Of a DNA stretch of 9,014 nt, positions 1 through 6,518 are shown one piece after another. The stretch is from BM520 sp964594665 (GTDB lineage: Bacteria > Bacteroidota > Bacteroidia > Bacteroidales > BM520). Position 1 is the first letter of the stretch, and each line of letters starts with the position of its first letter. The stretch is taken from NCBI GenBank assembly GCA_964594665.1, contig CAZQNY010000114.1, positions 1 through 9,014 on the forward strand. The letters run 5' to 3'. The position numbers were made by a program, and so were the translations under genes. Under the pieces are notes generated by a model, which was given only the letters and a program-made list of their open reading frames with translations, did no database searches and was not told where the DNA came from.

Positions 1-23
1 AACACAAAAATGATTATCCGGTA

Positions 24-1823
24 TTAAACGGTAATTCCCATTGTTTTCATCAGGAAGGTGGCGTTCATATTCTGTGATATGCCCTGCCGCAGGGTATAGT
101 CGAATACCAACGTATTGTCTTTTATGGATACTTCAAAACAACGGTTCACAACATTGCCGGGATATTGCTCTGCCAGCGCTCCCAGAAGTATGTCGTGGGT
201 GGCAATAATTCCTGTGGCTTTCAGGCGCACAAACTGCTCAACAAGTGCCCTGCTGCCCTCCTGCTTATCCCTTGAATTGGTACCCTTTAAAATTTCATCC
301 AAAATAATCATCAGCTGCTCCCCGGAGTTCAAACGGTCGATAATCCATTTCAATCGCTTTAATTCAGCAAAGAAATACGACTCCGAACGCACCAAATTAT
401 CAGTTGTTCGCAAACTGGTAATAAGCTGTACAGGTTTTATTTTCATCGCTTTGGCACACACCACGGTTCCGGTCATTGCCAGCATCATATTTACGGCAAC
501 AGTACGCAAGAAGGTACTTTTCCCTGCCATATTCGCACCGGTAACGATTACAAACTGCCCCTCTTGCGATAACCCAAAAGTATTTCCAACACGCTCAGCA
601 GCAGGAATCAACGGATGTCCGGCATCTTCCATATACAGTTCCTGATCCTGTGAATCTGTAATTTCCGGAAATACAAAATCCGGTGAATTATATGCAAATC
701 CCGCCAGACTGGCAAGGGCATCAATAACCGCTACGGTATCAAACCACTTGCTTATAGCACTGCCATATTCTGCCTTCCAGCGCTCCAAACGTACCATCTG
801 AATAATATCCCAAAGAAATAACCCGTTTAAGATAAATCCCACCAGCAAATTCAGGCGTGTATCAACAGCAGAAGTTATTCGTGAAAGCTTTTTCATGGCT
901 ACAGGAGCCCTATGAAATAATCCTGACTCATCACCCAGACCTGCAATATAATCGCTCTTGGTTTTAAAGCTTCCAACATGTTCGAAAACCTGCTGATAAC
1001 GGGAAAGCAATGAAGCTGAACGGCTTAAATACTGATGCTGCTCATTGATTTTTTTTAGATAGATGCCTGTTACTGTATAAGGCCCCAGTGCGACATATAA
1101 AAACAATACCGACACAGGCACTATTCCGGCAATGGCAAGAATAATACCAGCCACCGATAATACAGAAAACAGCACCGGCAAAATTATAAAACGCCTGCGG
1201 TTAAAAAACGCCCGTGTTCTGGTCCACCGTTCCAGTTTATCCAAATCTTCTGTTGTCATGGCAGACAAATGTCCGCAGGTCTGCAACCGGATCCGGAATT
1301 CAGGATCATTTGCCAGCGCAGCAACAGCCTGCTGACGCTGTTCCAGCACCACTTTATCCAGCTCCGGATTCATGCACCAGCGGGCAAGTTTTTCCTTACC
1401 TCCTACGGTGGTGGTACGGTTTAATAGCTGAAAAACGGAACTCTCACCAAACAGGTCAATATCTCCGGCATATTCATGCTCGGGATCAGCAAATTCCTTT
1501 CCCCCGTCGAAGCCGCTATAGTCCTCCCGCAAAGCATCCAGCTCTCTCTGAAGCATTATCTCCCGGGCACTGTAACGCGCAGCATTTTCGCGTAATCGCA
1601 AAAACCATTTCAACAGAAAAAAGAATACAACAACCGTTAAAACCGATGATATCCAAACCCCAACAACAGATTTTTGGGCAGCAAAAACATAAATGGCCAC
1701 CACGCCACCCATAAAAACAATCAAACGAAGCCACGAAACGGCTTTGCGGCGGCTGACAGCGGTTTCTTTTAACTGTTTGGTCTCTGTCAACCGGCCTTTA
1801 TACCATTGATCGGGTGTTGTCAT
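24..1823 (-). CDS. Membrane-anchored MutS-like ATPase (MutS domain V family)
   Basis: A 599-residue protein with a C-terminal MutS-type ABC ATPase domain. Walker A GANMAGKST lies at about residues 429-437, Walker B with the catalytic pair in ILDEILKGTNS at about 507-517, and an H-loop-like ATHD at about 541-544. The N-terminal half has none of the mismatch-reading or connector domains of true MutS. It has hydrophobic segments at about 32-49 and 53-74, a long pair at about 211-250, and a weaker one near 325-342. The protein is therefore probably an inner-membrane ATPase with its motor in the cytoplasm, not a canonical mismatch repair enzyme. Such proteins are common in Bacteroidota and are often labelled MutS; I know of no settled function or substrate. 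Its ATG overlaps the stop of the upstream lutB-like gene by 4 bp (ATGA), which suggests translational coupling as the last gene of the rpiB operon. Confidence 0.9.
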   Translation of the reverse strand: MTTPDQWYKGRLTETKQLKETAVSRRKAVSWLRLIVFMGGVVAIYVFAAQKSVVGVWISSVLTVVVFFFLLKWFLRLRENAARYSAREIMLQRELDALREDYSGFDGGKEFADPEHEYAGDIDLFGESSVFQLLNRTTTVGGKEKLARWCMNPELDKVVLEQRQQAVAALANDPEFRIRLQTCGHLSAMTTEDLDKLERWTRTRAFFNRRRFIILPVLFSVLSVAGIILAIAGIVPVSVLFLYVALGPYTVTGIYLKKINEQHQYLSRSASLLSRYQQVFEHVGSFKTKSDYIAGLGDESGLFHRAPVAMKKLSRITSAVDTRLNLLVGFILNGLFLWDIIQMVRLERWKAEYGSAISKWFDTVAVIDALASLAGFAYNSPDFVFPEITDSQDQELYMEDAGHPLIPAAERVGNTFGLSQEGQFVIVTGANMAGKSTFLRTVAVNMMLAMTGTVVCAKAMKIKPVQLITSLRTTDNLVRSESYFFAELKRLKWIIDRLNSGEQLMIILDEILKGTNSRDKQEGSRALVEQFVRLKATGIIATHDILLGALAEQYPGNVVNRCFEVSIKDNTLVFDYTLRQGISQNMNATFLMKTMGITV

Positions 1824-3205
1824 GATTTTTTCTTATGATGATAAAGCTGGCTAAAATTCTTTGCTGCAATTTTTGGAAAGGCTCTTTCATTGCCCCAGGT
1901 CATACTCAACTGACGTTTTACGACCATATTACGTATTGCGGGGCCACCAAAATTCATGCGCTTCCGCGAAAGCGTAAAAAACTTATAATTGCGGATATAA
2001 CGTCTCATTTCGGGTGTTGCCTGATCATTCCGAACTACTGCATTACGGTTATAAAGAATCATCTCCCGCAGATTAATACCTACAGGGCAGCGGGAAGAAA
2101 TCTTATGCCCCAGAGTGGTAGCGTAATTCAAATGCGTAACATCAGTATCAGGATGGTATGCATGAGCCGTAACAACACCATACGGGCCGCTGTAAGGGAT
2201 ATTATAGGCCGCAGTACCTGCAACCCGATACACAGGCGACAAATTCTGGCATGCGCCACAATGGATACAGGTTAAAATATTCCGGATATCACTATTCTGC
2301 AGCAGGGTTGTTCGTCCGTTATTGAGTAATATCAGGATTACCTCCTGCGGGCCGTTAAGGCTGTTTTTCCTTGCCGGGCCAAAAACAAAATCATACACCG
2401 GATATGTTTCTCCAATGCCACTGGAAGCAGCTTTTAATGGAAGCAATACTTCAATATCATCCATGGTGGGTATCAGCTGATCGATACCGGCAATTATAAT
2501 ATGTGTTTTTGCCGTTGATGTCGCCAGCCATCGTTCACCATTATCCGAACAAAAACCTATTGCACCACTGTCGGCAACCAAAAAATCAGCTCCCGAAATA
2601 ACTACCTCCCGGTTGGTAACAGTTTTCGCAAGCTCTTTTCTTAATGATCGCGACAGCGCTTTGCCACCCACAACATCTTCTTCGGGATAATACCGCTGGC
2701 GCAAAAGTTCGTGAATATCTTCCGGCGACTGATCCATGAGTCCGTAAACATGATGGCTGTATTTTTCGTTGGTGAGTGATGCCAGAAGCGACACGGTATC
2801 GCCCGGCGAAGGTGGCACTTCACGTTTACCGTACTGATTTAGCAACCCTGTTTCCTGCAACAATTTCGACCACTGATACACAACAGTATCTTCCCGACAG
2901 TCGTCGGTAACATTTTTAATTTTTTCTATGGCATCGGCAGCGGTATTGGCCCAGAATATTTTTCCTCCACCGCGGAGGTATTTCTTTTCAAACTGGATAA
3001 GATACCTGTCGAGCTCTTCGAGAACCTTTAACCTGGCATACGACAGGCGTTTTTGCGCCAGAGGGGCATTGGAAAACTGCTTCATAGCCTCTTTTTGCGT
3101 AGCCAGCAATTTTTCCACCGCCACAAGGCGTTTTTGCTGTGTCAGCTCATCAGCAGCCGCAGCCTGAATACCATCATTATATTTCTTTTGTGTTATTACT
3201 GACAT
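1820..3205 (-). CDS. LutB-like LUD-domain iron-sulfur protein with one reduced cluster site
   Basis: A 461-residue protein similar in layout to LutB/YkgF of the L-lactate oxidation (LutABC) system. It has a helical N-terminus, then a LUD domain at about 60-300 with the family-like stretches GADFLVADSGAIGF (about 205-218) and HIIIAGIDQLIPT (about 235-247), then a C-terminal ferredoxin-like part. The first Fe-S motif is CIHCGACQNLSP (Cys 313, 316, 319), with Ser 323 where the fourth Cys normally sits. The second motif keeps only the final Cys 373 in SRCPVGINL. Those four Cys are the set expected to hold a single [4Fe-4S] cluster, whereas LutB usually holds two. No lutA or lutC lies nearby, so a role in lactate oxidation is uncertain; a cytoplasmic redox or electron-transfer role is inferred. 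It starts 2 bp after rpiB and overlaps the MutS-like gene, so it is the middle gene of an operon. Confidence 0.88.
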   Translation of the reverse strand: MSVITQKKYNDGIQAAAADELTQQKRLVAVEKLLATQKEAMKQFSNAPLAQKRLSYARLKVLEELDRYLIQFEKKYLRGGGKIFWANTAADAIEKIKNVTDDCREDTVVYQWSKLLQETGLLNQYGKREVPPSPGDTVSLLASLTNEKYSHHVYGLMDQSPEDIHELLRQRYYPEEDVVGGKALSRSLRKELAKTVTNREVVISGADFLVADSGAIGFCSDNGERWLATSTAKTHIIIAGIDQLIPTMDDIEVLLPLKAASSGIGETYPVYDFVFGPARKNSLNGPQEVILILLNNGRTTLLQNSDIRNILTCIHCGACQNLSPVYRVAGTAAYNIPYSGPYGVVTAHAYHPDTDVTHLNYATTLGHKISSRCPVGINLREMILYNRNAVVRNDQATPEMRRYIRNYKFFTLSRKRMNFGGPAIRNMVVKRQLSMTWGNERAFPKIAAKNFSQLYHHKKKS

Positions 3206-3207
3206 TA

Positions 3208-3651
3208 TTAATCCAGTATTTTACCTATTTTCTCTACCCTTTGCTGATGTCGGCCGCCTTCAAATTCGGTGGATAAAAATACCTTTACCATCTCCCAGGC
3301 CTTTTCAAAATCAATAAACCTGCCCGGAAGCGATAAGATATTTGCATTGTTATGCTGACGTGTCAGTGCAGTTTGTGTTTCATCCCAGCATAATGCTGCA
3401 CGAACATTAGGATATTTATTCGCTACCATTGCAACACCATTACCGCTGCCACACATAATCAACCCCGTTTTTGAAACACCTTTATTTATATCCCGTGCCA
3501 AAGGATGGATCATATCAGGATAATCAACACTATCTTCGTTATAACATCCATAATCCTTCACTTCATAACCTTCAGCCTCTAATTGCCTGATAATGTATTG
3601 TTTTAATAAAAATCCACCGTGATCACTACCTATAAGAATTTTTTCCGACAT
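3208..3651 (-). CDS. rpiB: Ribose-5-phosphate isomerase B
   Basis: A full-length RpiB (LacA/RpiB family), about 147 residues. It interconverts ribose 5-phosphate and ribulose 5-phosphate in the non-oxidative pentose phosphate pathway, in the cytoplasm. Family hallmarks are present: SDHGG near the N-terminus (Asp10, His11), the anion-hole and catalytic loop MCGSGNGVAMVANK with catalytic Cys67, RQHNNANIL with His100, and the C-terminal FEGGRHQQRVEKI. I place the start at the ATG at 3651 (protein begins MSEKILIG). A reading two codons longer would need a TTG start at 3657, and the ATG agrees better with the family N-terminus. It is the first gene of the minus-strand operon with the lutB-like and MutS-like genes, and it lies directly next to the putative origin region, pointing away from it. 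A -7 type promoter box is 31 bp upstream. Confidence 0.95.
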   Translation of the reverse strand: MSEKILIGSDHGGFLLKQYIIRQLEAEGYEVKDYGCYNEDSVDYPDMIHPLARDINKGVSKTGLIMCGSGNGVAMVANKYPNVRAALCWDETQTALTRQHNNANILSLPGRFIDFEKAWEMVKVFLSTEFEGGRHQQRVEKIGKILD

Positions 3652-3682
3652 AGTCAATATTTGTTAATTTCTTTTCAAACCA

Positions 3683-3690
3683 CAAAAATA
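3683..3690 (-). promoter_or_regulatory. Putative -7 promoter box for the rpiB operon
   Basis: On the minus strand this reads TATTTTTG, an exact fit to the Bacteroidota primary-sigma -7 consensus TAnnTTTG. It lies 31 bp upstream of the rpiB ATG, which would give a leader of about 25 nt. I see no good TTTG at the -33 position, so the call rests on one box in AT-rich sequence. Confidence 0.4.
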
Positions 3691-3779
3691 CAATGAAAAA
3701 ACCGTTTTACACGCAGATGCTTTCATTTTAAGCAATTACAAACACCATTCGCACAAATCATAAAAATTAACAAATTATA

Positions 3780-3792
3780 AATCAATAAGTTA
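3780..3792 (+). promoter_or_regulatory. IHF-like site at the left edge of the putative origin
   Basis: AATCAATAAGTTA fits the E. coli IHF consensus WATCAANNNNTTR exactly. E. coli oriC carries an IHF site beside its DnaA boxes, so the position is suggestive. The consensus has not been shown to hold for Bacteroidota HU/IHF proteins, and AT-rich DNA yields chance matches. Confidence 0.2.
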
Positions 3793-3858
3793 AAAATACT
3801 AACAATTCAAATGTTAATAATGCAAAAATCAGTTACTAATTATTTACAACCTTCACGG

Positions 3859-3867
3859 TTATCCACA
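3859..3867 (+). promoter_or_regulatory. Consensus DnaA box (TTATCCACA)
   Basis: Exact match to the strongest class of DnaA box, the same 9-mer as E. coli R1. It lies on the + strand within the 3780-4200 cluster. Confidence 0.7.
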
Positions 3868-3930
3868 TTCACCCTGTTTAACCACCCAAATTGTTAATAA
3901 CCGCTTCAATTTTCACCAGTTTTCAAAGGG

Positions 3931-3939
3931 TTATTCACA
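3931..3939 (+). promoter_or_regulatory. Consensus DnaA box (TTATTCACA)
   Basis: Exact match to TTATNCACA on the + strand, in the same orientation as the box at 3859-3867 and 72 bp from it. Confidence 0.68.
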
Positions 3940-3982
3940 GCATCATACCCCACAATAAACCGATAAATTTTTCACATTTCAA

Positions 3983-4002
3983 TTATCAACAATTGTTAAT
4001 AA
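3983..4002. repeat. Near-palindrome of two facing DnaA-like boxes
   Basis: A 20-bp imperfect palindrome centred on AATT. Its left arm is TTATCAACA (+) and its right arm is TTATTAACA read on the - strand, so two one-mismatch DnaA boxes face each other. Only one base pair breaks the symmetry. Confidence 0.65.
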
Positions 4003-4136
4003 CCATTCTATTATTCTTTATATCAAGTGATAATAATTAACATAACCCAAAGGATCTGTTCATAACCATAAGGGTTACGTTTTTCCGATTTATTTATTCA
4101 CTGTATTAACATGACTAATAATAATACTCTTTTCTC

Positions 4137-4164
4137 TAAATTTAAATTTTATAATATTATTAAA
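4137..4164. other. Candidate duplex-unwinding element (pure A/T run)
   Basis: Twenty-eight consecutive A/T bases, within a 4103-4200 stretch that has only about 17 G/C bases. It is bordered on the left by TAATAATAATA (4116-4126), reminiscent of the TA[A/G] DnaA-trio repeats described at bacterial origins. It lies on the side facing the plus-strand genes, just past the last DnaA-like box (4094-4102). Confidence 0.5.
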
Positions 4165-4267
4165 GGAATTCGAAAAATCAGAAAAATTAAAATTATGCTG
4201 ATTATTTCTAAATGATAGAGCCAATATGGAATTCATTTGTATATTTATAGGTCATAATAAAAGTACA

Positions 4268-5782
4268 ATGAAAATTTATAAAACCATACTTCTTATTTTT
4301 CTTTTATCCGTTATTGCGCGTTCAGGCCTGGCGCAAAATGATACCCTCGTTTCTGATGGTTTTAACCGCTTTTACTATGAAAATGGAACGGTATCAAGTG
4401 AAGGTTTCCTCGAAAATGGAAAACCTAATGGCTACTGGAAAACCTATTATGAATCAGGTATTTTGAAATCCGAAGGAAACAGACGCAATTTTGAACTGGA
4501 TTCTACTTGGGTATTTTATAATGAAAAGGGTGATATTATTCTGAAAATAAATTATAAAAAAGGGAAGAAACACGGATTGCGCATTACCTATCGTGAAGAT
4601 GGTTATTATGAAGAAAATTTTGAAAATGATGTAAAAAATGGTTTTTCAAATGAATATTTTCCCAATGGAGCATTAAAATCAACGACCTTTTTTAAATCGG
4701 GGCTGGAAAATGGAATTAATAAAACCTATAATCGTGATGGACTGGTAATCAGATTGGTGGAGTATAAAAGTGGTTTTGTTGTTTCCCGTGAAGATATTAA
4801 TTATACCGATATGAAGGGCGACAGGCAGGGGCGCTGGGTGACTTTTTGGGAGAACGGTAATATTCATACTGACGGAACCTACAGAGATGGTCGGCGGCAT
4901 GGATATTTTAAAACCTACGATAAGCAGGAAAATTTGCTTACTGTGGAAAAATATGATAACGGTGTTTTGTTGAAAGATGCTCAGGAAGTGGCTGAAATAG
5001 AAATGAAAACCGATTATTACCCGGATGGCAGGGTGAAAGTGATCGCAGGATTCCGTAATGGCAAACCGGAAGGTATCCGGCGTGAATACGATCGTAATGG
5101 TAAGGTCGTGGCTGCTTCGGTATTTAAAAATGGTATCCTCACAGGTGAGGGTATTATTGATGACAGAATGGAAAAAGACGGCCCATGGAAAGAATATTAT
5201 GACGATGGTTCGTTGCGTGCCGAAGGGGTTTATACCAGTGGTAAGCGTACCGGAAATTGGAAGTTTTATTATGCCGATGGTTCTTTGCAGCAGGAAGGTG
5301 CATACAATAAATATGGAAATTATGACGGCGAATGGAAATGGTATTTCCCTTCCGGAAAATTATTACGATCAGAGTTTTTTATCAATGGTCGTGAAGAGGG
5401 TATGATGCAGGAATTTGATGAGAATGGAAATACCGTTGTGGAAGGGTTGTATGTGGATGGCCTGGAAGAAGGTAAATGGACCTATATTACAGGTGATACA
5501 CGGCAAACCGGTGAATATCGCAGTGGTATGCGCTACGGTACCTGGAAAACATTCTCTGCCGATGGCGATTTGCTTTTTAAAGGCGACTATATTGATGACA
5601 ACCCCAATGGCAGGCATGTGCATTACTGGGATAATGGAAAAATTAAAGATGACGCAACCTGGCTTATGGGTCAACGTCATGGTGAATGGATAAAATATAA
5701 TTATGAAGGCGAACCTTTTATCACAATTTCATACCGTAACGGCATGGAATTGAAGTATGACGGGGTTCAGATAAACGAATAA
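4268..5782 (+). CDS. Secreted MORN_2 repeat protein (YwqK-like), about 18 repeats
   Basis: About 504 residues from the ATG at 4268, whose product starts with a clear signal peptide (MKIYKTILLIFLLSV...) and a likely signal peptidase I site after SGLA. An ATG at 4226 would add 14 residues ahead of the signal and is less likely. The mature protein is almost wholly tandem repeats of about 22-25 residues of the MORN_2 type, with cores like WKTYYESGILKSEG, WKEYYDDGSLRAEG and WKFYYADGSLQQEG, linked by NGK..G turns. I count about 18 units, some degenerate (for example around residues 230-245). Such proteins are often annotated as toxin-antitoxin YwqK family antitoxin, but the secreted, many-repeat forms in Bacteroidota have no established function. 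An extended beta-hairpin scaffold in the periplasm or at the cell surface is the reasonable inference. It is followed after 2 bp by a lipoprotein gene, suggesting one transcript. It begins immediately beside the putative origin and points away from it. Confidence 0.88.
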   Translation: MKIYKTILLIFLLSVIARSGLAQNDTLVSDGFNRFYYENGTVSSEGFLENGKPNGYWKTYYESGILKSEGNRRNFELDSTWVFYNEKGDIILKINYKKGKKHGLRITYREDGYYEENFENDVKNGFSNEYFPNGALKSTTFFKSGLENGINKTYNRDGLVIRLVEYKSGFVVSREDINYTDMKGDRQGRWVTFWENGNIHTDGTYRDGRRHGYFKTYDKQENLLTVEKYDNGVLLKDAQEVAEIEMKTDYYPDGRVKVIAGFRNGKPEGIRREYDRNGKVVAASVFKNGILTGEGIIDDRMEKDGPWKEYYDDGSLRAEGVYTSGKRTGNWKFYYADGSLQQEGAYNKYGNYDGEWKWYFPSGKLLRSEFFINGREEGMMQEFDENGNTVVEGLYVDGLEEGKWTYITGDTRQTGEYRSGMRYGTWKTFSADGDLLFKGDYIDDNPNGRHVHYWDNGKIKDDATWLMGQRHGEWIKYNYEGEPFITISYRNGMELKYDGVQINE

Positions 5783-5784
5783 TA

Positions 5785-6492
5785 ATGATGAAAAAGCTTA
5801 TTTTTGGTGTTTTACTTTCGCTGCTTTTCGTGGCCTGTACCGACGATAATACGAAAGAGATTACAAATCCTGCCGAATTGAATGTGGTGTATGAATTGAT
5901 TAAGAATACCGATAATTCCGGAGGTACCACGCAATATATCAGGGCGATGGTTTTTAATGATGAGTATCAGATGTATGATGAAATTAAAGATGGCGGCATT
6001 ACTTTTAATGGTCAGGAATTACCTTATTACGAACAAACCAGTTATTACTATGCAGAACCGGAAATTGTAGATGATTCGCTGTATACATTTAGGTTAACCT
6101 TATCCAACGGAAAACAATATCTTTCTTCAATACGCACTCCGGAATATTTTTTAGGTTCTGTTTACGTTCAGCCTGTAACCTATACCAACACCAATTCAAC
6201 GGTTTCTATTGAATGGACTGATACTATTGCCGGGGCTGAGGTATTGATAGAGCTTTATGCGCAGCCTTTTAATGATGATGAGAGCGTATTGATTTATGAT
6301 GCTACTCTCGACGATCATGGGAGTTGCACTATTACTTCCGGTATGTTACCGGCAAAATATCAGAATATTGATATCAGCAATGCCTCTTTTAGAATTTTCA
6401 GAAAAGAAGAGGGCGAAATTTCTGCTGCTTATAACTCAGAAGAAATATATGCTTATTATAACTATATTTATCAATGGAGTGAACAAAAATAA
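5785..6492 (+). CDS. Small hypothetical lipoprotein
   Basis: A 235-residue protein with a lipoprotein signal peptide: a basic N-terminus (MMKK), a hydrophobic core and a lipobox-like FVAC with Cys18 as the predicted acylated residue. After the Cys comes TDDNTKE. An acidic pair close to the lipid anchor resembles the lipoprotein export signal described for surface lipoproteins in Bacteroidota, so exposure on the outer face of the outer membrane is possible. The rest is rich in Tyr, Asp, Asn and Thr with alternating beta-like stretches, and is probably a small beta-sandwich. I recognise no catalytic motif or named family. The start may be the first or second of two adjacent ATGs (5785 or 5788). 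It lies 2 bp after the MORN_2 gene and 26 bp before the universal stress protein gene; the very short first gap suggests the lipoprotein works with the repeat protein. Confidence 0.8.
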   Translation: MMKKLIFGVLLSLLFVACTDDNTKEITNPAELNVVYELIKNTDNSGGTTQYIRAMVFNDEYQMYDEIKDGGITFNGQELPYYEQTSYYYAEPEIVDDSLYTFRLTLSNGKQYLSSIRTPEYFLGSVYVQPVTYTNTNSTVSIEWTDTIAGAEVLIELYAQPFNDDESVLIYDATLDDHGSCTITSGMLPAKYQNIDISNASFRIFRKEEGEISAAYNSEEIYAYYNYIYQWSEQK

Positions 6493-6518
6493 ACACCATA
6501 TTTACATAAACACTAATC

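Larger units (their letters stand above)
3889..4004. repeat. 14-bp direct repeat pair within the putative origin
   Basis: AATTGTTAATAACC occurs exactly at 3889-3902 and again at 3991-4004, 102 bp apart. Each copy contains TTATTAACA on the minus strand, a one-mismatch DnaA box. A third shorter relative, TGTTAATAA, is at 3812-3820. This looks like an iterated initiator-binding site. Confidence 0.75.
3780..4200. other. Putative replication origin (oriC): DnaA-box cluster plus AT-rich unwinding region
   Basis: This is the core of a gene-free stretch of about 600 bp. It has two exact TTATNCACA DnaA boxes on the + strand: 3859-3867 (TTATCCACA) and 3931-3939 (TTATTCACA). Eight more boxes have one mismatch: + strand 3840-3848, 3968-3976, 3983-3991 and 4094-4102; - strand 3812-3820, 3892-3900, 3994-4002 and 4057-4065. 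To their right lie a TAATAATAATA run (4116-4126) and a 28-bp stretch of only A and T (4137-4164), a candidate duplex-unwinding element. Genes diverge on both sides, and + strand composition changes from C-rich to G-rich across the region, as at bidirectional origins. No dnaA, gidA or rpmH is in view, but in Bacteroidota oriC is often away from dnaA. A plasmid-type or regulatory DnaA cluster is the alternative. Confidence 0.65.

Noticed and set aside
115..645. Open frame of 176 codons on the plus strand
   Set aside because: Antisense to the well-supported MutS-like ATPase domain; no recognisable protein features. The same holds for other plus-strand frames across 1132-1714, 1835-2275 and 2928-3167.
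3652..3657. TTG start two codons upstream of the rpiB ATG
   Set aside because: The ATG at 3651 gives MSEKILIG, which fits the family N-terminus; the TTG reading adds only two residues and uses a rarer start.
4232..4239. TTCATTTG as a -7 box for the MORN_2 gene
   Set aside because: It misses the conserved A of TAnnTTTG and has no -33 partner; too weak in AT-rich DNA. The promoter of this operon remains unplaced.
4226..4267. Upstream ATG for the MORN_2 gene
   Set aside because: It would place 14 residues (MEFICIFIGHNKST) before a classic signal peptide starting MKIYK; the ATG at 4268 gives a normal secreted protein.
4226..5782. Toxin-antitoxin system based on the YwqK-type repeats
   Set aside because: The protein has a signal peptide and about 18 repeats, and no toxin-like gene is adjacent; the antitoxin label of this repeat family is not evidence of function here.
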